Positions 1 through 9,035 of a stretch of 64,000 nt of DNA are shown here, piece after piece; the stretch's first letter is position 1; every line of letters begins with the position of its first letter. The position numbers and the translations under genes were made by a program. Source of the stretch: Streptomyces sp. TLI_235 (lineage in GTDB: Bacteria > Actinomycetota > Actinomycetes > Streptomycetales > Streptomycetaceae); contig NSGV01000003.1 of the NCBI GenBank assembly GCA_002300355.1, positions 310,001 through 374,000 on the forward strand, in the 5' to 3' direction. Under the pieces are notes generated by a model. It was not told where the DNA came from. It was given only the letters and a program-made list of their open reading frames with translations, and did no database searches.

Positions 1-213
1 CCGTGCCTCGTGGGCGCCTGCCGGCGGGCCCGCTCACGACGCGCGGCCAGGGGTGCGGGGCGGACGCTCGTTCCGTACTCGTGCAGGAAGGTTGCTGATC
101 ACTGTTCACCTCGGGGTGTGGGGATGGGGTGATGCGGGACGGTGCCGCGTTGGTGTGCGGTTCCTGGGCCCGGTGTCTGTGTCGGCGGCCGGGAGAGGCG
201 GTGACGGGCGCTG

Positions 214-432
214 CTACTCGGCTATGGCGGTCCGGTACGACCACCGGTAGACGGGCAGCAGCGCGTCCCCGACGTCTTTGAAGCCCTGCGTGAACTCGAA
301 GTGCTCGTAGCCGTTCCCGCGGGGGATTTTCAACCGATCTTCAATGGCCCCGGATTCCACTTCGCGAATCTCAGGAATGTCACTAGGGCCTCCGCTGAGG
401 AAGACGAGCAGGCGATGGGACGTGACACTCAC
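214..432 (-). CDS. small DUF5988-like protein
   Basis: A 72-residue protein of unknown function. The segments LSGGPSDIPE near the N-terminus and GYEHFEF and PVYRWSYRTAIAE toward the C-terminus match my memory of the DUF5988 family, small acidic proteins common in Streptomyces, often near secondary-metabolite genes. The start is a GTG with only a weak purine-rich stretch upstream, so the true start could be slightly internal. No signal peptide or membrane segment is seen. It stands alone, with about 600 bp of non-coding DNA before the IPT/TIG genes, so context does not suggest a role. The family call rests on motif memory alone. Confidence 0.6.
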   Translation of the reverse strand: MSVTSHRLLVFLSGGPSDIPEIREVESGAIEDRLKIPRGNGYEHFEFTQGFKDVGDALLPVYRWSYRTAIAE

Positions 433-1052
433 CTCACCAATTCAAGACACTCTGAATTCTTCAGGAGAGTCAGGCCATGTACTGATCGCATACGCCCCAA
501 GTACCCGCCTTGAAGATGACTAACCCAGGAGACCTACGGCGCGCGAGGTGAACCAGGGGGCGCGCGCCACCGCAGGCCGCCACAGGCCACAGGGAGGTGG
601 CACACCGGTAAGCCGTGATTCCTATCACGGGCAACCCTAAATCGCCGGAGGGAACAAATGTGAAAACTTCGGCATGCTCGCGCCGAATCTCCATGCGGCA
701 CGCATAACAGCAGGTCACGGCGGTGTTCAGACTGACGTCCGCGCACGCCCTCCCCCGCCGAAGACGCGCCTCGGGAAATTCCCGTATGGATCCCGGGAAC
801 CCGTCGACGCGCGGCCGGGCGGGCACCCGAATCGCGCTCAGCAAAAATGGCCAGAGGCAAGCTCTCTCGTCATCAAGGATTCCACCGGGCGAGGTACCGA
901 AGAGCTTGCGCGCCCCTCAAGAGATCCGACGCTCCACCCTTTTACAAATAACCCATTGCCACTCGGACGTGTCCGAACCTACCGTGAGGAAAACGACTCG
1001 CCGGCTTGACCGAAACGGTCTTGTATGGCGTTTCAGAGAAATGAGGGATCCC
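433..1052. other. intergenic, no gene seen
   Basis: No ORF here shows coding character or a recognisable motif. The last part, with GAGGGA at about 1042-1047, is the ribosome binding site of the following TIG gene. Confidence 0.5.
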
Positions 1053-1556
1053 ATGTCGTCGCCGATTCTCCTCGCCATCGTCCCCTCGCAGGGGCCGACG
1101 ACCGGGGGCACACCCGTGCTCCTGCTCGGCACGGGACTGACCGAAGCCACGGCGGTCCTGTTCGACAGCACCCCCGCCACGAACTTCACCGTCAACTTCG
1201 ACGGCGCCATCACGGCCGTCGCCCCGCCCGGAACCGGGACCGTCCAGGTCACGGTGGTCACCGGCAGCGGCACCAGCAACAGCCTCAGCTACGCCTACCA
1301 GCCACCGGCCCCGCCGGTCATCCTCGCGCTCGTGCCGCCGGTCGGCCCGGCCACGGGCGGCCTGCCCGTCCTCATCGTCGGCCACGGCCTGGCCGACGCG
1401 ACGTCGGTCCTGTTCGACAGCACCCCCGCCGCGAACTTCACCTCGTTGGGCGACGGCGCCGTCCTGGCCGTCGCCCCGCCCGGAACCGGGACCGTCCAGA
1501 TCACGGTGACCACGGCCGCCGGCACCAGCAACGGCGCCTCCTACACCTACCTGTAG
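1053..1556 (+). CDS. IPT/TIG-repeat protein, two repeats
   Basis: A 167-residue protein made almost entirely of two IPT/TIG immunoglobulin-like repeats. Each begins with a PxxGPxTGG turn (VPSQGPTTGG, VPPVGPATGG), continues through VLFDSTPA and ends in a V-T-V strand with GTSN. The ATG at 1053 is chosen because GAGGGA lies 5 bp upstream; an in-frame ATG at 1041 has no such site. There is no signal peptide, membrane segment or LPxTG anchor, which is odd because TIG domains are usually extracellular or sit in large surface proteins. It is the first of three related genes in the same direction. Function unknown; likely a structural or binding module. Confidence 0.8.
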   Translation: MSSPILLAIVPSQGPTTGGTPVLLLGTGLTEATAVLFDSTPATNFTVNFDGAITAVAPPGTGTVQVTVVTGSGTSNSLSYAYQPPAPPVILALVPPVGPATGGLPVLIVGHGLADATSVLFDSTPAANFTSLGDGAVLAVAPPGTGTVQITVTTAAGTSNGASYTYL

Positions 1557-2781
1557 GACAGCGACCGCCGGAGAGTGCGGGGCATGATCCGGCGGCATGA
1601 GAACAGCGAGCTACGACAGCAGACCGGCTGCCGGAGCTCACCGCTGGTCGGACGCGGGCGCGGGCGAGTGCCGTCCACGCCGTTCCCGGAGGGCGGCCAC
1701 CCGCACCCGCTCAGATCCCCCCTGTCCACAACGAAGTTGACTCCAGCTCGAGTCCGCCGCGGGTTCCGCAACATCCGCGCGAAGGTCCTCACCCCAGCCA
1801 GAGTGCCGAGACCCTCCCAAGCCCAGGACGGCCACCGGGTTCGAAGAACCGCAAGCCGGCACCCCGCCACGACGTCGGCAAGACCGTCAAACGCGAACCC
1901 ACGCTCCAAGCCCATCTCGCCGCGCGAGGTCAAAGATCAAGCTCAGGGGCTGCTGAAACCCGTCCGGCGCCACGACAACCCGGCGATGGTACTGCTGGAC
2001 CGGCGAGTTGGTGTCGGGCGCGTCTGGACAAATTGGGTGAGCGCCTCATGGCGTCGAAGGGACGCCATTCCGTCTTTGGGCTCTCCACCCATGACCGACC
2101 GCTCCCACCAGGCCCGGAGCGGCAGTCGGCAGCCGATCGCGGCGATTCGCGGGGTGTCCGGTCGCCTTCGCCGTTACCCGGCGGTTGGGTCGAATGGCAG
2201 CCCCGGGGGAGCCAGCCGGTTTCCCGGCGCTCCGCCATTCGGGTGGTGGCCCGCCGGAACGGTTGTCGGTGGCCCATCGCGGCTGGGTTACTGTACGTAC
2301 CCGAAGGACGGTCCGTCCGTATCCACGCGCAGGAACGGCAGCGGGGCGCCCTCGGCCACGGGCCGGCCTTGCCGGGCAGGAGCCGTGACGGGCCTTCCGT
2401 CCAGGACGGGTGGATCCGCTCGCCGGTACGGCGGGTCCGTCCCCAACCGATCACTCCGTCCTTGGTGTCGGAGGCGTGACGGTTTCGGTCGGCGTACTCC
2501 TCATCAGTACCTCCACCTCACTGCTCGACGGCCTGATTCAAGGAACCGTCCGTGTCATCGGGCGGCCTGCCCGCACGGCATCCCCCTGCGCTGCGAGTCG
2601 ACGTGGCCACGTCGGCCGAACCTCATGAGCCCGGGCTGCCGTTGGGCCGCCGGACTTCAGGACCCGGGCACGCCCAAGTCCACGGCAGCGCGGCGCACGT
2701 CCGCCGGCCAGCGCCGTGCCGCGCTGTCAGCCGCGGACTGCCCGCATCCGCCGATCCACCCAGTGCCTTCTGGAGGCAACC
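1557..2781. other. 1.2-kb intergenic region, no gene seen
   Basis: Open frames here are by-products of high GC: arginine- and proline-rich translations with no motif and no plausible ribosome binding sites. No clear transposase remnant was recognised. The 3' end carries GGAGGC at about 2772, the ribosome binding site of the next TIG gene. Confidence 0.45.
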
Positions 2782-3525
2782 ATGCCCATCAGCCCGAACC
2801 AGGGATCCACCGCAGGCGGGACCACGGTGACCATCACCGGCACCAACCTGGCCGGCGCCACCGCCGTGAAGTTCGGCACCAAGTCGGCCACCATCACCGC
2901 CAACACCCCCACCCAGGTCACCTGCATCTCGCCGTCCGGCTCCGGCACGGTCGGCGTGACGGTCACCACCGCCGGTGGGACCAGCAACCCGCTCTCGTTC
3001 TACTACATCGGCGCCCCGTTCAAGGCGTCGCTCAGCGACGCCTCCGGGCCCACCGCGGGCGGGAACAGCGTCACCATCACCGGTACCGGGCTGTCCACCG
3101 CGAGCTCGGTCCAGTTCGGCGCCAACAGCGCGACCCCGACCATCACGTCGGACAGCCAGATCAGCGTCACCGTGCCCGCCGGCACGTCCCCCGGCACGGT
3201 CAGCGTCAGCGTCACCACGGTCGGCGGCACGAACAACGGCTTCTCGTACACCTACGTGGACGCGCCGACCGTCAGCACCATCACTCCGTCCTCCGGGTCG
3301 ACCTCGGGCGGCACCGCGGTGACCATCGCCGGCACCAGCCTCTCCACCACCCAGTCGGTCACCGTCGGCGGCACCGCGGCGCCGTTCTCGGTGGTCAACG
3401 ACACCACGCTGTCGGTCGTGACCCCGCCCGGGACCGCCGGCGCGGAGGACGTGGTGGTCACCACCACCGGCGGCAGCGCCACCGCCGTCGGCGGCTTCAC
3501 CTACGTCTCCGGCCCCGGCATCTGA
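2782..3525 (+). CDS. IPT/TIG-repeat protein, three repeats
   Basis: A 247-residue protein of three consecutive IPT/TIG repeats, beginning at about residues 3, 77 and 160. Hallmarks are ISPNQGSTAGGTTVTITGT, SGPTAGGNSVTITGTG and TPSSGSTSGGTAVTIAGT, each followed by a short strand-rich segment and a GGT-x-N turn. The ATG at 2782 follows GGAGGCAACC with good spacing. There is no signal peptide or transmembrane segment, so either it stays in the cytoplasm or it leaves by a route not visible here. It shares design and strand with its neighbours at 1053 and 3649 but is separated from them by 1.2 kb and 123 bp. Function unknown. Confidence 0.82.
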   Translation: MPISPNQGSTAGGTTVTITGTNLAGATAVKFGTKSATITANTPTQVTCISPSGSGTVGVTVTTAGGTSNPLSFYYIGAPFKASLSDASGPTAGGNSVTITGTGLSTASSVQFGANSATPTITSDSQISVTVPAGTSPGTVSVSVTTVGGTNNGFSYTYVDAPTVSTITPSSGSTSGGTAVTIAGTSLSTTQSVTVGGTAAPFSVVNDTTLSVVTPPGTAGAEDVVVTTTGGSATAVGGFTYVSGPGI

Positions 3526-3648
3526 CGCACCCTCCGGCCGGCCCGCTCCCTCGGAGCGTGCGGTGGCCGGCGCCCGGGCGAAGAGGCACCTCTCTGCCCG
3601 GGCGCCGGCGCCGGACCAGGAACCTCCCGTCCCACAGAAAGGCGTGCC

Positions 3649-5478
3649 ATGGGCACCTCCAAGGACCCGCACCCGTCGTCCGGTCCCGCAGCCGAAACCT
3701 CGCCCGCGCCGAGCATCGCCACCGTCCTGCTGGCGTCGCCGCCCACGCTCTCATCCCTGACACCAGGCCAGGGACCTGCCGGGGGCGGGACGATCGTGAC
3801 CCTGACCGGCACCAACCTCACCGGGGCGAGCGCGGTCACGTTCGGCAGCACCGCGGCAACCTCGTACACCGTCGTCTCCCCCTCCCAGATCACCGCCACC
3901 GCACCCGCCGGAAGCGGCACGGTCCAGGTCAAGGTCACCACCGCCGACGGGACGAGCAACGGCCTGTCCTTCACCTACGTCCCGGCGCCGGCCCTCTCCT
4001 CCCTGACGCCGATCCAGGGAACGACCGGGGGCGGCACGATCGTGACCCTGACCGGCACCAACCTCACCGGGGCGAGCGCGGTCACGTTCGGCAGCACCCC
4101 GGCAACCTCGTACACCGTCGTCTCCCCCTCCCAGATCACCGCCACCGCACCCCCCGGCCCCGCCGGACCGGTGCAGACCACGGTCACCACTGCGGGGGGC
4201 ACCAGCAACGGCCTCGCGTTCTTCCTCCTCAACGCGCCGACCCTGACCGCCGTCACCCCGAGCCAGGGACCGGGCGGGTCGGTGGTCCTGACCGGCACGA
4301 ACCTCCTCGCGGCGAGCGGCGTGAGCTTCGGCGGCACCCCCGCCGTCTCGTTCTCGGTGATCTCCAGTACCCAGATCAGCGCCCTCGCTCCCACCGGCAG
4401 CGGCACGGTCGCCATCACGGTCACGACACCCGGCGGCACCAGCAACGGCGTGCCCTTCACCTACGTACCGAGCCCGAGCCTCAATGCCGTGACGCCGATC
4501 CAGGGACCGACGGCGGGCGGGGCCCAGGTGACTCTGACCGGCACCAACCTGACGAGCGTCACCGCCGTCGCCTTCGGCACATCCCCCGCAACCTCCTTCA
4601 CGGTGGTGTCCGCCACGCAGATCACCGCCGTCGCACCACCGGGAACCGCCGGACCGGTCCAGGTCTCGGTCACCTCCCCCGGCGGCACCAGCGGAGGCCT
4701 CGCGTACTACTACACCAGTGCGCCGACGCTCACCTCCGTCACCCCGAGCCAGGGACCGACCGCGGGCGGAACCGCCGTGACGCTCGCCGGCACCAACTTC
4801 AGCAACGCCACCGCCGTCGCCTTCGGCACGGCCGCGGCCGCATCCTTCAGCGTGGTGTCCGCCACCCAGATCAACGCCGTCGCACCACCGGGAACCGCCG
4901 GACCGGTCCAGATCAAGGTCACCACCCCCGGCGGCACCAGCAACGGCCTGGCGTACTTCTTCCTGAACGCCCCGACGCTCACCTCCGTCACCCCGAGCCA
5001 GGGACCGACCGCGGCCGGAACCGCCGTGACACTCGTCGGCACCAACCTGACCAACGCCACCACGGTCACCTTCGGCAGCACCGCCGCCACCTCCTTCACG
5101 GTGGTGTCCGCCACCCAGATCAACGCCACCGCCCCCGCGGGCACCGGCACGGTCAACGTCACAGCCACCACCCCCGGCGGCACCAGCAACGGCCAGCCCT
5201 ACACCTACCTGGCGGCGCCGACGCTCACCTCCATCAACCCGGTCCAGGGGCCGCTGGCCGGCGGCATCACGGTGACGCTGGTCGGCACCAACCTGACCAA
5301 CGCCACCGCGGTCACCTTCGGCAGCACCGCCGCCACCTCCTTCACCCCCGTCTCCGCCACCCAGATCAACGCCGTCGCACCCGCCGGAAGCGCGGGACCG
5401 GTCCAGGTCACCGTCACCACCCCCGGCGGCACCAGCAACAGCCTCACCCACACCCGCATCCAGGCACCCGCCATCTGA
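3649..5478 (+). CDS. IPT/TIG-repeat protein, seven repeats
   Basis: A 609-residue protein. After a roughly 30-residue Pro/Ser-rich head it is seven IPT/TIG repeats of about 82 residues, each starting with a TPxQGP-(x)-GG motif. Repeats 1 and 2 are almost identical in DNA as well (roughly 3790-3905 against 4037-4152, one mismatch noticed), pointing to recent internal duplication. The ATG at 3649 follows AGAAAGG. No signal peptide, sorting motif or membrane helix is present. The gene probably grew from the smaller neighbours by repeat gain. It may form a rod-like adhesive or scaffold protein; that is inference from the domain type only. Confidence 0.82.
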   Translation: MGTSKDPHPSSGPAAETSPAPSIATVLLASPPTLSSLTPGQGPAGGGTIVTLTGTNLTGASAVTFGSTAATSYTVVSPSQITATAPAGSGTVQVKVTTADGTSNGLSFTYVPAPALSSLTPIQGTTGGGTIVTLTGTNLTGASAVTFGSTPATSYTVVSPSQITATAPPGPAGPVQTTVTTAGGTSNGLAFFLLNAPTLTAVTPSQGPGGSVVLTGTNLLAASGVSFGGTPAVSFSVISSTQISALAPTGSGTVAITVTTPGGTSNGVPFTYVPSPSLNAVTPIQGPTAGGAQVTLTGTNLTSVTAVAFGTSPATSFTVVSATQITAVAPPGTAGPVQVSVTSPGGTSGGLAYYYTSAPTLTSVTPSQGPTAGGTAVTLAGTNFSNATAVAFGTAAAASFSVVSATQINAVAPPGTAGPVQIKVTTPGGTSNGLAYFFLNAPTLTSVTPSQGPTAAGTAVTLVGTNLTNATTVTFGSTAATSFTVVSATQINATAPAGTGTVNVTATTPGGTSNGQPYTYLAAPTLTSINPVQGPLAGGITVTLVGTNLTNATAVTFGSTAATSFTPVSATQINAVAPAGSAGPVQVTVTTPGGTSNSLTHTRIQAPAI

Positions 5479-5717
5479 CCGGCAGCCCCGCCGAACGCCA
5501 CACCACCGGCCGCGACCACCGCGCCATCGAACGCACCGCGCCATCGAACGCACGGCGGCACCGACCCCGCGGCGGCACCGACCCCGCCCAGCGACCGGCC
5601 ACCCACCGCCGCCGGCCACGCCACGAGATTTCCCCTCCCCGGACCGCTCGCGGCCCGAAGAGCGGACAACAAGCCAGCAACTCCAAGACCCTGACACCCC
5701 GTCAAGGGCCAGCGGCC

Positions 5718-6083
5718 CTGGGCTACGTCATGCTCGCGAAGTGACCTGACTCGTGGGGGTTTGAGCAGCCCGGGTGTTTCGATGGGCGGTGGCGCGGGTG
5801 CGCTGCCGCACGGGGACGTCACGCCAGGGCAGGCACTTCAGCGCGTGGTGCAAGGTCGGGTGGTTGCCCCTGATCAGCGCGATGAAGTACGCGTTCTTCT
5901 CGTCGACGAGTGCACGGGGCGGTCCGCGCCGACGGCACCCAGGTCCAGTTGTCGGCCGCGATGAACACCGCCGGCCTGGTACCGGCCCAGCGGGAGGTGG
6001 AGGCGAAGGGCAGCCAGATCAGAGTGTTCCAACCGGACATCACGTGATCAAACCGGACACTCCGCGAGAACGACACCGCCCTG
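5718..6083. mobile_element. scrambled, internally deleted ISAs1-type relic
   Basis: A 366-bp wreck of the same element type as the one at 7292-8671. Its left end (5718 to about 5781) matches the left end of that element. About 5782-5908 is an inverted piece of its transposase gene, resembling the reverse complement of about 8088-8205. About 5915-6032 is a direct piece matching about 7875-8000. The last 50 bp match the right end, finishing in CACCGCCCTG. No coding capacity is left. The inversion plus deletion implies at least two rearrangements after insertion. Confidence 0.65.
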
Positions 6084-6366
6084 CTCCCCGACACGTGCTG
6101 CACGGAGGTCTTCGCAACGAAGCCCTCGCCAGGCGGTGTTGAGGGCGAGGACGGCCCTCGTCGGGGCGCGGACCCAGGCGGACCGAGGGTGACGTGCCGG
6201 CGGCCGCACCAGCGTTCGGGCTCGGCCCGTTCGCCGAGCGCGCGTACGCCCCGCGCAGGAGCATGGCGCGGGTCCGGGCGTCGGGGCAGTTGCCGATGGG
6301 GACGCCGCGGGGCTCCTTGAACAGGCGGTGGGACACCGACCCCCGCTTCGGCTCGCGGCGTGCGGA

Positions 6367-6410
6367 TCCCGCGGCCGCGTTCCCACTCTTCAGTGGGAGC
6401 GGCCGCGGGA
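6367..6410 (-). terminator. strong hairpin after the small secreted-protein gene
   Basis: Arms TCCCGCGGCCGC..TCCCACT (6367-6387) and AGTGGGAGCGGCCGCGGGA (6392-6410) pair almost perfectly around a 4-base loop with one small bulge. It lies 9 bp beyond the stop codon of the minus-strand gene that ends at 6419, the expected place for an intrinsic terminator. Actinobacterial terminators often lack a U-tract, as here. Confidence 0.65.
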
Positions 6411-6418
6411 GGCAGGCG

Positions 6419-6844
6419 TCAGACGAGAGTGATCTGCGCATGCGCCTCAGCGGCGGGACTGCATGCGAGCACCGCGAACACGTCGACCAGTCCTGCCTGC
6501 CAGGTGGCGGCGACCGGGGCCGTCGGTTCGGCGGTCAGCGTGGCGGTCACCGTCTGCGGCGCGCCGGTGCAGGTCACGTCCGCGACCGCCCAGCCCCACA
6601 CGGGCACGGCCGAACCGTCCTGCCGCGCAGTGACGAAGACGGGGTGCTGCTCCCCGACGGGGCAGGTGACCGTGAGGTCGACATCGAGCTCGGTGGGGTC
6701 GACAGCGGAGATCTGCGCACCGGCGATCGCGAGCGAGGACGGGGTCGGAACCGGGGCCTGCGCCCAGCTGGGCGCCGCGACGAAGGCTTGGGCAGCGATG
6801 ACGGAGGCGACGCCGGCAGCGCGAAGAACAGAGCTGAATCGCAT
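6419..6844 (-). CDS. small secreted protein of unknown function
   Basis: A 141-residue protein with a clear Sec signal peptide: basic start MRFSSVLR, hydrophobic core around residues 9-22, and a likely signal peptidase site after APSWAQA at about residue 29. The mature part is about 110 residues, rich in Ala, Thr and Val, with three cysteines (VTCPVG, VTCTGA, LACSPA). Alternating beta-type strands suggest a compact extracellular beta-sandwich. The start is ATG with a weak AGAAAGA upstream. A strong hairpin follows the stop, so it is probably monocistronic. It sits between IS relics, and its codon use looks normal for the genome. No family recognised. Confidence 0.7.
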   Translation of the reverse strand: MRFSSVLRAAGVASVIAAQAFVAAPSWAQAPVPTPSSLAIAGAQISAVDPTELDVDLTVTCPVGEQHPVFVTARQDGSAVPVWGWAVADVTCTGAPQTVTATLTAEPTAPVAATWQAGLVDVFAVLACSPAAEAHAQITLV

Positions 6845-7119
6845 GATGCAATTTCTTTCTGGCTATGGGGTGTTGAGGGACGCCGATGGCCGGCGTCCGC
6901 TCTGCCAGGCTCGACCGGCACCCTGCATGTCGCAACTTTTAGTGCACTGACGACTTCAGAGTGTGATGGCGCCGGGTGCCTCAACTGGGCAGCCCGCTCG
7001 GCGTCGATACCTACGTGGACGTCAGGCAGCAGCTCCCTGGGGCGGGGGTTGTCGGCTGCCGTGTCGGTGGGGACGACGACCCGCGTGGTCTCGCGTGCGA
7101 TCCGGTGCTCAAAGGCGGC

Positions 7120-7290
7120 GGACGATGTCGCGGCGGCTCCCGCCTTCGGCGATGCGTCGCTCCAGGCAGCCCCGGGTGCCGGATTCCATCGCGAGCGTCC
7201 GGTGCGCGTGCGGCCGGCTGCCCGCCGGCCGACGGTCCTTTGGGAGAACACGTCGACGACGAAGGCCACATGGACCGTGCCGGGCCCGGA
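7120..7290 (-). pseudogene. relic of an IS3-type transposase
   Basis: Read on the minus strand, this piece gives GTVHVAFVVDVFSQRTVGRR. This matches the second-Asp region of the integrase core of IS3-family OrfB proteins (consensus like xYLAxVxDxFSRRIVGW). Downstream the frame decays and no complete integrase core remains. The relic stops exactly where the ISAs1-type element at 7292 begins, so that element may have inserted into the IS3 copy. Confidence 0.5.
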
Positions 7291-7291
7291 C

Positions 7292-8671
7292 CAGGGCCAC
7301 GTCATGCTCGCGAAGTGACCCGATTCGTGGAGGTTCGAGCAGCCCGGGTGTTTCGAGGACGGTGTAGGCCGTGGAACGCAAGCAGGCACGGCTTCCGAGT
7401 GATCACGAGGTGTCGAGCCCCTGATCACCGCAACGCAAGACCGTGCCTGCGCTCTCCTCATCGCCCGTCCCTGCCGGAGTGGGCCAACTTTCCGTCACCG
7501 CAGCGCCGTCAGCAGCGGACCCGCCGGGCCTGTCAGCCCGGCCGGCGGCCGTCCCGGATCCCCGTCGTACCCAGGAAAGGCGCCACACGCCGGTATCCGT
7601 CCCGGCCTTGGCCGCCTGCGCGGTCCCGGCCGGAGCCCGGTCCTTGGCCGCGATCACGAAGTGGGCTGCCGACGCACCTCCCAAGCCGCTGCTTCGTCCC
7701 GGTGGAGGCCTGCGAGACCCGGACACCGGCCCCGCTGCCCCGCGGGGGGCCACCGTCCGGCGCGTGCTCCAGCGAGTCGACGGCGATGCGCTCGACGCCG
7801 CGATCGGAGCCTGGCCCACCGACCGCGCCCCGCTGAACAGCCCCGACCAGCTGTGGCCGTGGACGGCAAGACCGTGCGCGGGGCGGTCCGCGCCGACGGC
7901 ACCCAGGTCCAGTCGTCGGCCGCGATGAACACCGCCGGCCCGGTACCGGCCCAGCGGGAGGCGGAGGCGAAGGGCAACGAGATCAGAGTGTTCCAACCGT
8001 TGCCCACCCCGCTCGACCCGGCCGGGACAGTGGTCACCCTCGCCGCCCCGCACACCCGGCACATCCACGCGAGATTCCCCGCCGAAGAGAAGAACGCGCA
8101 CGTCATCGCCCCGATCAAGGGCAACCACCCGACCTCGCACCACACGCACAAGCGCCTGCCCCGGCGTGACGTCCCCATGCAGCAGCGCACCCGCGCCACC
8201 GCCCACGGCCCCGACGAGATCCGCCGCGTCAAGACCCGCACCGCCATCCGCGGAATCGACTTCCCCCACGCCTCCCGGGCCATTCAGATCGCGCGCCGTC
8301 GCCGGACCGCCACCACCGGCCAGAACAGCATCGAACGCGTCCACGCCGCCACCAGCCTGACCGTCAGACAGGCCGAACCGGCCGAAATCGCCCAGCACGT
8401 CCGTGAGCACCGGGGAATCGAGAACAAGATCCACCACGCCAGGGACATGACCCACGGTGAAGACGCCTCCCGCGTCCGCCCCGGCACCGCGCCCCACGCC
8501 ATGGCCACGCTGCGGAACCTCGCCACCGGCGCACTCCGCCTCACCGACCACCGCAACATCGCCGCCGGCCTCCGCCGCCACGCCCCCGACGCCCGCGACG
8601 CCCACCGGACTCTCACCACCCTGGACATCACGTGACCAAACCGGACACTCCGCGAAAACGACACCGCCCTG
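7292..8671 (+). mobile_element. inactive ISAs1-type insertion sequence
   Basis: A 1,380-bp element bounded by imperfect inverted repeats. The left end starts CAGGGCCACGTCATG. The reverse complement of the right end starts CAGGGCGGTGTCG and continues TCGCGGAGTG where the left has TCGCGAAGTG. It encloses one degraded transposase gene. Related to, but clearly different from, the three intact ISAs1-family copies farther right. No target-site duplication was recognised. Confidence 0.7.
7443..8635 (+). pseudogene. degraded ISAs1-family transposase
   Basis: Aligns along its length with the intact 397-residue transposases at 31586, 45993 and 60403, but is broken by a frameshift near 7850: residues up to about DALDAAIGAW lie in one frame, AVDGKTVRG onward in another. 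The second catalytic aspartate is lost: TLAAPHTRH stands where the intact copies have TSDAMHTQ. The first Asp (AVDGK) and the Glu region (HRGIENKIHHARD) remain. With both a frameshift and a missing catalytic residue it cannot make active enzyme. The element ends carry inverted repeats, so this is a whole dead IS rather than a fragment. Confidence 0.8.
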
Positions 8672-9035
8672 GCCAGCAGCCGGGGATGGTGATGGTGATG
8701 GTGATGGGGAATTGTGCGAGCAGGCCCGGCCCGCGCCTGAACGCGATGATGGGGAATTTCAGCGATCACCCTCGATCGCCTCACTCAATCAGGTCACGGG
8801 ACTTCCACCGAACCGAATTCCCGCCGATCAACAGCCCCACCAGGCACGATGCTTGTCGCTCCACGGCATGGACGGCCACACGAACTCCGCCGTTGAGACT
8901 GAAACGGTGACGAAATCATGTTCCTCTGGGCACACACCGATGCCGTCCGAGGGGCGGCGCAGCACGCACATGCGCCCTTTGCCGTCCGGCGCCCACCCGC
9001 GTGTCTGCTGATCTCATGGGCAGGAAGGTCCTCGC
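8672..9035. other. intergenic, upstream of the collagen-like gene
   Basis: No gene seen. A short GATGGT microsatellite lies at about 8686-8712. AGGAAGG at about 9022-9028 is the ribosome binding site of the next gene. Confidence 0.5.

Noticed and set aside
1575..5744. A 1,389-codon plus-strand frame
   Set aside because: It is the out-of-frame shadow of the TIG genes (repeating HRHQP-type strings). It has no motif and crosses the intergenic regions.
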